Source: Kordiimonas lipolytica (lineage in GTDB: Bacteria > Pseudomonadota > Alphaproteobacteria > Sphingomonadales > Kordiimonadaceae). From it: a DNA stretch of 64,000 nt. The notes below the pieces were generated by a model that saw only the letters and a list, made by a program, of their open reading frames with translations, had not been told where the DNA came from and did no database searches. The translations under genes and the position numbers were made by a program. The DNA is taken from positions 131,501 to 195,500 of the forward strand of contig NZ_LRUB01000032.1 of assembly GCF_001550065.1 (NCBI RefSeq), written 5' to 3'. Below are positions 36,840-45,256 of the stretch, piece by piece (positions within the stretch are counted from its first letter, which is position 1; the number at the start of each line of letters is the position of its first letter).

Positions 36840-38633
36840 ATGTCCGACCATGCTGCCCGTTTGACCGCCCTTAGAGCTGAGCTGAAGGAGCGCGGCCTTG
36901 ACGGCTTTATCGTGCCGCTGACGGATGAGCATATGAGCGAATATGTTGGCACCTATGCCCAGCGGCTTCCGTGGCTGACCAATTTCACAGGCTCTGCCGG
37001 CAATGCGGCGGTGCTGCAGGATAAAGCCAGCCTGTTCATTGACGGTCGCTACACCATACAGGCAGCGGCAGAGTTGGACCCGGCGCTTTATGAGCATCAT
37101 CTGTTTGAAAACTATCCCCTGCTGAAGTGGGTTGCCGACAATGCACCAGAGCATGGCGTGATAGGCTATGACCCTGAACTGACGACCATCGCCTGGGTCG
37201 AACAGGCCGAGGCTGCGCTGAAGAAAAAAGGCCTGAAGCTGGAAGCGGTAAGCACCAACCCGATCGATGCCATCTGGGAAGACCGCCCTGCTGAACCGCT
37301 GGCGCCCGCCCTTGTGCATACGGCAGAGCATGCCGGCAAGTCAGCCGAGGAAAAGCGCGCCGAGATCGGCGAGAAACTGCGCGAGGAAGGCGCGGACGCA
37401 GCCGTCATCACCATGCTGGACAGCATTGCATGGGCTTTCAACATTCGCGGTACAGACGTTTCCAACACGCCCGTTACCCATGCCTGGGGCATCCTGCATG
37501 CAGACGGCAGCGCCAATCTTTATATCGCGCCCGAAAAAGTCACCGATGAGCTTCGGGTGCACCTGGGCAATCAGGTTCAGATTGAACCCCGCAACACCTT
37601 CTATACTGCGCTCGCAGCCCTTGGCGGGGCGGGCCGCAAGATCCTGGCGGACCGGGACACCAATAACGCCAAGGTGTTCAACACCCTGCAGGTCAGTGGC
37701 GCAACCATCGTCGAAGGCCAGGACCCTTGCATCCTGCCGAAGGCCGTGAAGAACCCAACCGAGCAGCAAGGCAGCCGTGATGCCCATATCCGTGACGGCG
37801 CCGCCATCGCAGAATTCCTGCACTGGATTGAAACCGAAGCGCCCAAGGGCGGCATTGATGAGTTGATCGCTGTCGACAAGCTTTGGGCCTGCCGCAAGAA
37901 GCGTGACCTGCTGCGTGACAAAAGCTTCGATACCATCTCAGGCAGTGGCCCGAACGGCGCCCTGCCGCACTACCGCGTGAATGAAGCATCAAACCGCCCC
38001 CTCAAGAATGGCGAGCTTTATCTGGTGGACAGTGGCGGCCAGTATCTGGACGGCACGACAGACATCACCCGTACCGTGCCGGTTGGGGACCCGACCGACG
38101 AGATGCGCGACCGATTCACCCGCGTGCTCAAAGGCCATATCGCACTGGCTACCACTCGCTTCCCGAAAGGCACCAGCGGGATGGCCCTGGACGCCATCGC
38201 CCGCCGCCCGATCTGGGAAGCGGGGCTGGATTATGATCACGGCACAGGCCACGGCGTTGGCGCCTTCCTGGGCGTGCATGAAGGTCCGCAACGCATCGCC
38301 AAGGGCGGCACCAGCGTGCCGCTGCAGCCGGGTATGATTCTCTCCAACGAGCCCGCTTATTATAAGGAAAACGCCTTCGGCATCCGGATTGAAAACCTCA
38401 TCCTTGTCAAACGGGTTGAAGAAGACACCGAGCGCGAGATGTATGAGTTTGAAAACCTCACCTGGGCACCAATTGATCGCCGCCTTGTTGACACCAAAAT
38501 CATGTCGGACACTGAGCTTGATTGGCTGAACAGGTACCATACACAAGTGTATGATAAGATCGCAGACCTGGTTGACGCCGACACGCGCGAGTGGCTTAAA
38601 GAAGCAACCGCACCAATTGAACGCGCAGCATAA
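36840..38633 (+). CDS. pepP: Aminopeptidase P (Xaa-Pro aminopeptidase)
   Basis: 597 residues of the long (three-domain) M24B type, like eukaryotic cytosolic APP1. Two creatinase-type N-domains precede the catalytic domain (about 310-550) with metal ligands in DSGGQY, TDITRT, GHGVGAFLGVHEGP, SNEPAYY and GIRIEN. It removes N-terminal residues before proline. Unlike the M24 protein at 21-22 kb, it has no signal peptide, so it acts in the cytoplasm. ATAGGAG precedes the ATG. Confidence 0.94.
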   Translation: MSDHAARLTALRAELKERGLDGFIVPLTDEHMSEYVGTYAQRLPWLTNFTGSAGNAAVLQDKASLFIDGRYTIQAAAELDPALYEHHLFENYPLLKWVADNAPEHGVIGYDPELTTIAWVEQAEAALKKKGLKLEAVSTNPIDAIWEDRPAEPLAPALVHTAEHAGKSAEEKRAEIGEKLREEGADAAVITMLDSIAWAFNIRGTDVSNTPVTHAWGILHADGSANLYIAPEKVTDELRVHLGNQVQIEPRNTFYTALAALGGAGRKILADRDTNNAKVFNTLQVSGATIVEGQDPCILPKAVKNPTEQQGSRDAHIRDGAAIAEFLHWIETEAPKGGIDELIAVDKLWACRKKRDLLRDKSFDTISGSGPNGALPHYRVNEASNRPLKNGELYLVDSGGQYLDGTTDITRTVPVGDPTDEMRDRFTRVLKGHIALATTRFPKGTSGMALDAIARRPIWEAGLDYDHGTGHGVGAFLGVHEGPQRIAKGGTSVPLQPGMILSNEPAYYKENAFGIRIENLILVKRVEEDTEREMYEFENLTWAPIDRRLVDTKIMSDTELDWLNRYHTQVYDKIADLVDADTREWLKEATAPIERAA

Positions 38634-38663
38634 ACAGGCGAAATAGACAGATCGAGATCCCAG

Positions 38664-39407
38664 ATGAACGCATCCCACCAGAAAGCCCCGCGCCATATCA
38701 GGCTACCGGCCAACATGGCCGGACGGGACTTTTTGCTGGGTGACCTGCACGGTGAATACGACCAGTTCGTCGAGGCCATGATGCGCGTCAAGTTTGACCC
38801 GGCGAAAGACCGGGTGATTTCGGTTGGTGACCTGGTAGACCGGGGCCCCAGCTCCTACGACTGCATGATGCTTCTGCACAAGCCCTGGTTCTATGCCACC
38901 CGTGGCAACCACGAGACCATGCTGCTGGATGCCCAGTTTGATGGTGCCATGGCCATGTGGATGGCCAACGGCGGCGAATGGTTCCTGGAACTGAGTGAAG
39001 ACCAGAAAGACGACTGCACAACGCTTGCACAACAGATGCCGCTGGCCATCACGCTGGAACTTAAGGACGGTCGAACCATAGGCGTCTGCCATGCCGAATG
39101 GCCAGGCGAAGACTGGAGCGTTGTTGAAGAGACCGTGTTCGATCTGTATCAGGTTCAGGCCATGCTGTGGGGCCGCCGTGTGCTCAGCAAAGGCAAGCCC
39201 CAGAGTGACCGCTCAGCGGTACTGACAGTGCATGGCCACACGCCGATCGACGCCCCCAAGAAGCTTGGGAGCGCGCTTTTCATTGATACGGGCTGTGTCT
39301 ATGGCGGCACGCTGACGCTGGTGAGCGTGGAGCAGGCGCTGGCAATCCCGCCAGATGCCAAACCGTCAATCCTCAGTCGGCTTCGCGGACTTCGAAGTCG
39401 GTCGTGA
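38664..39407 (+). CDS. PP2A-like serine/threonine phosphatase (lambda/PrpA type)
   Basis: 247-residue metallophosphoesterase with the three family motifs GDLHGEYDQF, GDLVDRGPSS and RGNHETM, then VHGHTPID. These bind two metals. The E. coli homologues PrpA and PrpB and phage lambda phosphatase act on phosphoproteins; this substrate is unknown. It lies 31 bases after aminopeptidase P. Its last 35 bases overlap the convergent OsmC gene. Confidence 0.9.
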   Translation: MNASHQKAPRHIRLPANMAGRDFLLGDLHGEYDQFVEAMMRVKFDPAKDRVISVGDLVDRGPSSYDCMMLLHKPWFYATRGNHETMLLDAQFDGAMAMWMANGGEWFLELSEDQKDDCTTLAQQMPLAITLELKDGRTIGVCHAEWPGEDWSVVEETVFDLYQVQAMLWGRRVLSKGKPQSDRSAVLTVHGHTPIDAPKKLGSALFIDTGCVYGGTLTLVSVEQALAIPPDAKPSILSRLRGLRSRS

Positions 39408-39801
39408 TCTCGGCCATCGCGCCAAGCTGCACAGACGCCGAACAATATTTGTCTTTTGAAAGCTGAATGGCGCGCTCAACCGCCCGCGGGTCCACACCAA
39501 CGCCCGTGACCACAAAATGTGCGTGGATTTTGGTAAAGACACGGGGTGGCTCAGCCGCGCGTTCGCTTTCGAGCTCCACCCAGCAATCGGTCACTTTCTG
39601 GCGCGATTTCTTCAGCATCATCATTACATCGATGCTGGAACACCCACCCATGCCCAGAAGAAGCATCTCCATCGGGCGGATGCCATGGTCAAGGCCGCCA
39701 TCGCCGGAGCCTGAGTCCATCACCACGGCATGACCGGAAGGCGACTCACCAATGAACGTCATGTCACCTGCCCATTTTACCCGTGCTTTTTTTGCTGTCA
39801 T
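39373..39801 (-). CDS. OsmC/Ohr-type peroxide-stress protein
   Basis: 142 residues with both redox cysteines of the family, in GMGGCSSID and DKYCSAS. OsmC proteins reduce organic hydroperoxides with lipoyl or thiol partners. RPMEMLLLGMGGC is the typical first active-site segment; the protein resembles the YhfA-like subfamily more than Ohr. The start is ATG 39801 or 39807. It overlaps the end of the phosphatase gene on the other strand. Confidence 0.9.
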   Translation of the reverse strand: MTAKKARVKWAGDMTFIGESPSGHAVVMDSGSGDGGLDHGIRPMEMLLLGMGGCSSIDVMMMLKKSRQKVTDCWVELESERAAEPPRVFTKIHAHFVVTGVGVDPRAVERAIQLSKDKYCSASVQLGAMAEITTDFEVREAD

Positions 39802-39959
39802 GATCATGCTCCCGGTATGGATTTAAAAATTTGGTTCTGCCGCTTTTAAACCATGCCGGGGCTGTGCGGCAACGGCTGTTCGGTGCAAATTCCTGTTAAC
39901 GCTATCTTTATCCCTGAATTCATATAGTTAGACATGGTTAACGGTGGAGGCCAGGTGCC

Positions 39960-40388
39960 GTGCTGTATCATCTTTTATATATCAGCGAACTGAAGAGCGA
40001 TGCGTCTCAGGACATGGATACCATTGTCCAGCGCTCCAGGGACTATAACAAGGACCATCATATAACCGGTGCGCTGTGGTTTGACGGCACGGTTTTTGTC
40101 CAGATGCTGGAAGGGGACCGGATGGCCCTCTCGGGCGCGTTGGCCCGCATCATGCGGTCCGATGCTCATCATAATTTCGAACTGGTCTTTTTTGAACCAG
40201 CCGCAGAACGCATCTTCTCTGATTGGTCGATGGCCTATTATCACGCGTCCAAGGACGAGCAGGATATCGTGAAGAAATTTGCCACGGACAATAGCTTCCG
40301 GCCGCGCAGGATGTCAGCACAGAGCCTGATCACCTTCATGCGCTATCTGGAGATGGCACGCCACGTGAGCGCCGCCAACAGCATCTAG
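39960..40388 (+). CDS. Short BLUF blue-light photoreceptor
   Basis: 142 residues: a BLUF (FAD-binding) domain of about 95 residues plus two helices, like PixD/Slr1694. The key residues are all present: Tyr7 and Gln48 for the hydrogen-bond switch, Asn30 for flavin binding, and Trp89 and Met91 near the flavin (SDWSM). DHHITGAL and FVQMLEGDR are the characteristic segments. It has no output domain, so it must act through a partner protein. Start is GTG 39960 with GGAGG upstream. It ends in a four-base overlap with the convergent GST gene. Confidence 0.93.
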   Translation: MLYHLLYISELKSDASQDMDTIVQRSRDYNKDHHITGALWFDGTVFVQMLEGDRMALSGALARIMRSDAHHNFELVFFEPAAERIFSDWSMAYYHASKDEQDIVKKFATDNSFRPRRMSAQSLITFMRYLEMARHVSAANSI

Positions 40389-41044
40389 GCCTGTTCAGGA
40401 AAATCGGCTTCCGCGTCACCCACTTGCCACTGCGAGTGCTTTTTCATCACTGACTTGAAAAAGGCGCTTTCGGTGAAAGCCCGAAGCCAGGACCGAAGCG
40501 CCGGATAGGGCGCCGCGTCAAACCAGGATCTGTCCACACCCGAGAACTGACGGATAAAAGGCAGGACGGCATAATCCGCAAGGCTCGCGCGGCTGCCGAA
40601 CAGCCAGCCATGACCGGCGAGGCGTGCTTCAAGCTTTTCAAGGAAGTTTTCCGCCGCCTGCCGATGCGCAAGCGGGTCCACATCTTCGTACCGGGTGGCA
40701 TACTTGAACCGGTCCAGATGGTGCTTGAAGTCGCCGTCGTTTTCGCGGATCAGCGCGAGCATGCCCTCAAGCGTGCCTTGTTCGGGCGTCAACCAGCCAT
40801 CCGGATCATTCTGCGTGAGCGCCCATAGCATCACATCGAGGCTTTCGTCGATCACCGCGCCGTCCTGCAACTGCAGCACTGGCACCGTGCCCTTGGGTGA
40901 AATCTCCAGCATGTGCGCTGGCTTGTCCCGTAGCACCACTTCCCGAAGCTTTACGGCTACGCCGGCTTGCGCAAGCGCGAGCCGCGCCCGCATGGCATAC
41001 GGGCAGCGGCGGAAGCTATAGAGAATGGGGCGTTCTTCAGGCAC
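40385..41044 (-). CDS. Glutathione S-transferase family protein
   Basis: 219 residues. The N-terminal thioredoxin-like domain has FRRCPYAMRAR (the position used by Cys-type GSTs and glutaredoxin 2) and the cis-proline segment GTVPVLQL. A helical C-domain follows. It could conjugate or reduce using glutathione. The GTG start at 41044 overlaps the stop of the upstream trhO gene (TAGTG), so they are translationally coupled. Confidence 0.88.
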   Translation of the reverse strand: MPEERPILYSFRRCPYAMRARLALAQAGVAVKLREVVLRDKPAHMLEISPKGTVPVLQLQDGAVIDESLDVMLWALTQNDPDGWLTPEQGTLEGMLALIRENDGDFKHHLDRFKYATRYEDVDPLAHRQAAENFLEKLEARLAGHGWLFGSRASLADYAVLPFIRQFSGVDRSWFDAAPYPALRSWLRAFTESAFFKSVMKKHSQWQVGDAEADFPEQA

Positions 41045-42006
41045 TAATCTGCCTCAGCACTTTCGGCCTTGTCGCCCATTTTGTCACGGGGCGGCTTAGT
41101 GATGCCCACATGGCGTTCGCCGCGTTTTTGCGCCAGCTCAATCTGCTTCTGGCGTTCCTTGAAGCGCTCTTTCTGCTCCGGCGTCGTCTCATCGATACAC
41201 AGCGGGCAGCTCACGCCTTCCTCATACTCCGGCAGCAGCTTGGCGTCCGGCGAAACCGGACGGCGGCAGGCACGGCACATGGTATAGTCCCCTTCCGCAA
41301 GGCCGTGACGCACGGATACGCGGTCATCAAAGACAAAACAGTCGCCTTCCCACAGGCTTTCTTCCTCTGGCACTTCCTCAAGATACTTCAGGATGCCACC
41401 TTCAAGATGATAGACCTCCTCGTAGCCCTGCTCTTTCATATAAGCCGTGGATTTTTCGCAGCGGATGCCGCCGGTGCAGAACATGGCCAGCTTGGGCTTA
41501 TCCAGAACACTCTTGTTCTCTTCCGCCCATTTGGGGAACTCGCGGAAGGATTTGGTCTTGGGGTCCACCGCGCCCTTGAAGGTGCCGATGGCCACTTCAT
41601 AGTCATTTCGCGTGTCCACCACCACGGTGTCTGGGTCTGAGATCAGGGCATTCCAGTCAGCGGGTTTCACATAGGTGCCCACAACCTTGTTGGGGTCCAC
41701 GCCCTCGACACCCAGGGTCACAATCTCTTTCTTCAGGCGCACCTTCATGCGCAGGAAAGGCTCGTCCGACGCCCAGCTTTCCTTGTGGGTATAGCCGCTG
41801 ATGGGCGCAATCGTGTGGAGGAAATCAAGCACTTTGCGCACACCCGCTTCGGGGCCTGCGATGGTGCCATTGATGCCCTCGTTCGCCAGAAGAAGCGTGC
41901 CCTTCACATCGCCCGCAAGGCACACATCCGTGATTGGCTGCTGCCAATCTTTAAAGTCAGGGAAGGCCGCGAACTTATAAAGCGCAGCCACAAGATAATT
42001 CGACAT
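41044..42006 (-). CDS. trhO: tRNA uridine(34) hydroxylase TrhO (YceA)
   Basis: About 320 residues. A ferredoxin-like N-domain, including [10 protein letters not shown], precedes a rhodanese domain whose active loop is [10 protein letters not shown]; a Cys-rich C-terminal zinc-like segment ([12 protein letters not shown]) follows. TrhO makes 5-hydroxyuridine at the wobble position of tRNA using oxygen. ATG 42006 fits family members that begin with a short segment like [12 protein letters not shown]. Confidence 0.92.
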   Translation of the reverse strand: MSNYLVAALYKFAAFPDFKDWQQPITDVCLAGDVKGTLLLANEGINGTIAGPEAGVRKVLDFLHTIAPISGYTHKESWASDEPFLRMKVRLKKEIVTLGVEGVDPNKVVGTYVKPADWNALISDPDTVVVDTRNDYEVAIGTFKGAVDPKTKSFREFPKWAEENKSVLDKPKLAMFCTGGIRCEKSTAYMKEQGYEEVYHLEGGILKYLEEVPEEESLWEGDCFVFDDRVSVRHGLAEGDYTMCRACRRPVSPDAKLLPEYEEGVSCPLCIDETTPEQKERFKERQKQIELAQKRGERHVGITKPPRDKMGDKAESAEAD

Positions 42007-42174
42007 GTCTGTTCCATTCATTTCAGGGGACCGACGCGTAAAGCCGGGACCAAAACTGCGCGCCTTATAGCAAGTTTGACCGCCCCTGTAAAATCAGGAA
42101 CGAATCGGTCTTTGTTAAAGAAAAATCCCTTTGTTTTCCTGCGATTAAGAACGCCTCTTACCTGCCGATAAGGG

Positions 42175-42203
42175 TTGGCGACCTGCCCGGCCCTTGCTAT
42201 AGT
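42175..42203 (+). promoter_or_regulatory. Sigma-70-type promoter of bfr
   Basis: TTGGCG (42175-42180), 17 bases, TATAGT (42198-42203). The start codon is 43 bases after the -10. No clear iron operator overlaps it. Confidence 0.65.
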
Positions 42204-42245
42204 CGCGACATATTCAGATCCAGTCAGCGGCAAAGGAGGCTCGTC

Positions 42246-42725
42246 ATGAAAGGCGACAGACAAGTCATTCAGCATCTTAATGTGATTCTCAAGAACGAGC
42301 TGACAGCCATCAACCAGTATTTCCTGCATTCCCGCATGCTCAAAGACTGGGGCATGAAAAAGCTGGCGGATAAGGAATACGAAGAATCCATCGACGAGAT
42401 GAAGCATGCCGATGAACTCATCGAACGCATCCTGTTCCTTGAGGGCCTGCCGAACCTGCAGGACTTGGGCAAGCTGATGATCGGCGAAGACGTGAAAGAG
42501 ATTTTCGAGTGCGACCTGAAGATGGAGCATACAGCCCACAAGGACCTCAGGGATGCGATCGAATATTGCGAAAGCGTTCGGGACTATGTCAGCCGCGAGC
42601 TGCTGGAGAGCATCCTCTCGTCTGAGGAAGAGCATATCGACTGGCTTGAAACCCAACTGGGCCTCCTGGACAAGATGGGCTACCAGAATTACGTGCAGCT
42701 TCAAACGCCCGCCGCGGAGGACTAA
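42246..42725 (+). CDS. bfr: Bacterioferritin
   Basis: 159 residues, a four-helix-bundle iron-storage protein that assembles as a haem-containing 24-mer. The ferroxidase ligands Glu18, Glu51, His54, Glu94, Glu127 and His130 are all in place, and Met52 is the haem ligand. AAAGGAGG lies before the ATG. It ends at a strong terminator shared with the bfd gene on the opposite strand. Confidence 0.97.
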   Translation: MKGDRQVIQHLNVILKNELTAINQYFLHSRMLKDWGMKKLADKEYEESIDEMKHADELIERILFLEGLPNLQDLGKLMIGEDVKEIFECDLKMEHTAHKDLRDAIEYCESVRDYVSRELLESILSSEEEHIDWLETQLGLLDKMGYQNYVQLQTPAAED

Positions 42726-42756
42726 TCCTCACGTTCAACACGCCGGTTTCAGATAC

Positions 42757-42794
42757 AAAAGGACCGCCTGGGCGCGTGCCCTGGCGGTCCTTTT
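42757..42794. terminator. Bidirectional terminator between bfr and bfd
   Basis: AAAAGGACCGCC (42757-42768) and GGCGGTCCTTTT (42783-42794) are perfect partners with an inner GGGC/GCCC helix, and give A-rich and T-rich flanks in both directions. It serves bfr; bfd stops at 42829. Confidence 0.93.
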
Positions 42795-42828
42795 CCCCGT
42801 CGTGCCCGGGCTCTCGCCCGGAAGCCAC

Positions 42829-43020
42829 TTATTCTGCGGCAAGAAGGCGCCTGTTCGGTAGCTCCTCTTCAACCAGACCCGTCGCACAGTCGCGGCATGC
42901 GCCACAGCAAAAGCCGCCCCCCAGCGACATATAGGCTTCTTCAGCGTTGCTTACGCCACCTTCACGCACAGCTGCGCGGATTTCCCGGTCAGTATATCCA
43001 TTACAAAGACACACATACAT
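42829..43020 (-). CDS. bfd: Bacterioferritin-associated ferredoxin
   Basis: 63 residues with the Bfd cysteine set Cys4-x-Cys6 and Cys39-x2-Cys42, which binds a [2Fe-2S] cluster; extra cysteines are at 38 and 45. Bfd reduces bacterioferritin haem so that stored iron is released. I start at MYVCLCNGY because that is the conserved N-terminus; the frame stays open upstream to 43092, but those residues have no counterpart. It is convergent with bfr and has a dyad-rich upstream region. Confidence 0.92.
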   Translation of the reverse strand: MYVCLCNGYTDREIRAAVREGGVSNAEEAYMSLGGGFCCGACRDCATGLVEEELPNRRLLAAE

Positions 43021-43039
43021 GCTGCGACAAACCTTCTGA

Positions 43040-43079
43040 AATTGCGAACAATTCTTAGTATTACTATCAACTCGCAATT
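43040..43079 (-). promoter_or_regulatory. Nested inverted repeats upstream of bfd
   Basis: AATTGCGA (43040-43047) and TCGCAATT (43072-43079) are perfect partners 24 bases apart; inside, TAGTA-T-TACTA at 43056-43066 is a perfect 11-base palindrome. The block lies about 20-60 bases before the bfd start, where a promoter and an iron-responsive operator are expected. The sequence is not a clear match to the Fur box, RirA box or Irr ICE motif. Confidence 0.4.
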
Positions 43080-43227
43080 CGCCCGTCAACAAAGAAATCT
43101 CTATATCCCATGCTGAGCGGGGGTTACACGCAATCAGACCGGTGATCCAAACATGAAATTCAGTCGTATTTAATCAAGCATAGGTATGTTATTGTTGAAA
43201 AAAAAATGCGGTAGCAGGATAAACCTC

Positions 43228-43845
43228 ATGAACGAACCATACCAAAGAAAGCCTTTTGATTTCCCCCAGGTGCCTCCCAGGGTTGACCTGAAAATGAAGG
43301 ACGTTGCCGGGTCTGCTCTGGCAGAGAAGCTCAAGCTGTGGCCTGTATTGTGGCGCGACCTGCTGGATGAGGGCAAGGCCATCCCGGCCAAGTCAGACCT
43401 TCGTTTACCCAAGCTCGCCTCCATCCTGCCAAATATCATCATTTTTGAACGGCTCCAAGACGGTGACTATACCTTACGCCTTGCAGGCACCGAGGTAGAG
43501 GATTGGCTTGGCCGTAAATTGACGGACACAAATCCCCTTTCACTGGTCCCGGAAATTCAACGTCCACGCGTTAGGGCTGTGTATGACAATGTCATCGATC
43601 AGCCCTGCGGTTTCTATATTTCCGAAGTCCTCATGCTAAGTCGGGGCAAGAAAGCCCAGGTCACCACGCTGAAATTGCCGCTGACAGATGACGAAGGCAC
43701 CATCCGGTACTTTTTGGCCGTCTATCAATTCTCCGATGGCGAATATGTTGAAGGGCAGCCGCCAAAGACTGTTGCTGAGCATCAACGCGTAGATCATATC
43801 GGCTATATCGATATTGGTTTTGGCGTCCCTGAAACCGCCGGTTAA
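43228..43845 (+). CDS. PAS_5-type domain protein
   Basis: 205 residues, with the PAS_5 pattern: LPKLASILPNIIIFERLQDGDYTLRLAGTEVEDWLG and later LPLTDDEGTIRYFLAVYQF. No output domain is visible. The start is ATG 43228 with AGGA upstream; an upstream in-frame start at 43186 lacks one. It is related to the proteins at 18724 and 46302, but sequence identity is low and I infer family membership from pattern only. Confidence 0.75.
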   Translation: MNEPYQRKPFDFPQVPPRVDLKMKDVAGSALAEKLKLWPVLWRDLLDEGKAIPAKSDLRLPKLASILPNIIIFERLQDGDYTLRLAGTEVEDWLGRKLTDTNPLSLVPEIQRPRVRAVYDNVIDQPCGFYISEVLMLSRGKKAQVTTLKLPLTDDEGTIRYFLAVYQFSDGEYVEGQPPKTVAEHQRVDHIGYIDIGFGVPETAG

Positions 43846-44038
43846 AAAACACACCCCGCCACCATGCCGCCATTTCCCTGCCGCAATTATCGGTAGAATA
43901 AAGCCTGCGACCTTCTGATGACCTAAAAGCTTCATCAAAGGCCGCTAGGAATTGTCCTGAAGGCGGGCCCCACCCTGGCCCGAAACTGGTCATTCGGCAG
44001 CGCGAAAAACGGTAACGCGCTATGGGATTAACGGACAC

Positions 44039-45250
44039 ATGCCATTTGATATTCACAACCTGAAGCCAAAGCGGATTGCCCTCTTTTCCGGCAATTATAA
44101 TTATGTGATGGACGGCCCGGTACGAGCGCTCAATACCCTTGTCGCCTTTCTTGAAGAGCAGGGCATCGAGGTGCTGGTCTTTGCGCCAACCGCCGACAAG
44201 CCTGCCTTCAAGCACAGTGGCACACTGGTTTCAGTACCGTCTTTTGCGCTCCCAGGCCGCAGCGAATACCGGGTAGCCTTGGGGCTGCCCCGAAGCGTTC
44301 GCAAACAGCTTGAGGCCTTTGATCCACAACTGATCCACCTTGCAGCGCCAGACCTTTTAGGGTGCGGCGCGCTCAAGTGGGCGCGCAAGCACAATGTACC
44401 TACCGTCTCGTCTTTTCATACCCGGTTTGATACCTACCCCCGCTACTATCACCTTGGCTGGCTGGAGCCGCTGGTGCGCGCCTTCATGCGCCGCTTCTAC
44501 AACCGATGCGAACAGGTTTATGTGCCGTCGGAATGTATGCGCCAAATTCTGACAGAACAGCATATGGGGGAAGATATCCGCCTGTGGACCCGCGGCGTTG
44601 ACGCAGACCTGTTTTCACCAACCAAACGTGACATGGCGTGGCGGCGCGACAACGGCATCGCGGACGATGAGGCCGTGATCGCTTTTGTTGGCCGCCTGGT
44701 TCTGGAAAAAGGTCTTGGCATTTTTGCCGATACGCTGGATGAGCTGAAGAAACGGGGTCTGAAGCACAAGGCCTTGATCGTTGGCGACGGACCCGAGCGC
44801 GAACGGTTCGCCAAGCGCCTGGCCGACGCCGTTTTCTGCGGGTATCTGCAGGGCGAAGATCTGGCCCGAGCCTATGCCTCCGCCGATATTTTCTTCAATG
44901 CCAGCATCACCGAAACTTTCGGCAACGTGACCCTTGAGGCGATGGCATCAGCCGTGCCTGCCGTATGTGCAGATGCCTCTGGCAGCCATTTTCTTGTGCG
45001 GCCCGGCGAAACAGGCTATCTGGTGCCCCCCGGCGATGTATCGGCTTTCGCTGACAGGCTTGAACGCCTGATCGCCGACGAAGGCCTCAGGGCCGGTATG
45101 GCGGAAGAAAGCCTCGCGGACAGCCGGAAATTTTCCTGGGATGCAGTGCTGAACGCTCTGCTGGACAATTATGAACAGGCGATTACCCACTATTGGGCAA
45201 AGAAACGCACCAACGCAAAGGTCAGCCGGGGCGCCCGTCTCGCAAAATAG
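44039..45250 (+). CDS. GT4-family glycosyltransferase
   Basis: 403 residues, GT-B fold. The N-domain opens IALFSGNYNYVMDGPVRALN; the C-domain has VGRLVLEKGL, VGDGPERERF and the E-x7-E retaining motif in ITETFGNVTLEAMAS. Members of this branch transfer sugars from UDP- or GDP-sugars to lipids such as diacylglycerol, or to polysaccharides. The acceptor is unknown; the neighbouring membrane protein suggests a lipid-linked product. Six bases separate it from that gene. Confidence 0.9.
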   Translation: MPFDIHNLKPKRIALFSGNYNYVMDGPVRALNTLVAFLEEQGIEVLVFAPTADKPAFKHSGTLVSVPSFALPGRSEYRVALGLPRSVRKQLEAFDPQLIHLAAPDLLGCGALKWARKHNVPTVSSFHTRFDTYPRYYHLGWLEPLVRAFMRRFYNRCEQVYVPSECMRQILTEQHMGEDIRLWTRGVDADLFSPTKRDMAWRRDNGIADDEAVIAFVGRLVLEKGLGIFADTLDELKKRGLKHKALIVGDGPERERFAKRLADAVFCGYLQGEDLARAYASADIFFNASITETFGNVTLEAMASAVPAVCADASGSHFLVRPGETGYLVPPGDVSAFADRLERLIADEGLRAGMAEESLADSRKFSWDAVLNALLDNYEQAITHYWAKKRTNAKVSRGARLAK

Positions 45251-45256
45251 AATATC

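Noticed and set aside
40096..40111. BLUF protein as a pseudogene because it is short
   Set aside because: All key flavin residues are intact and short BLUF proteins such as PixD are functional without an output domain.
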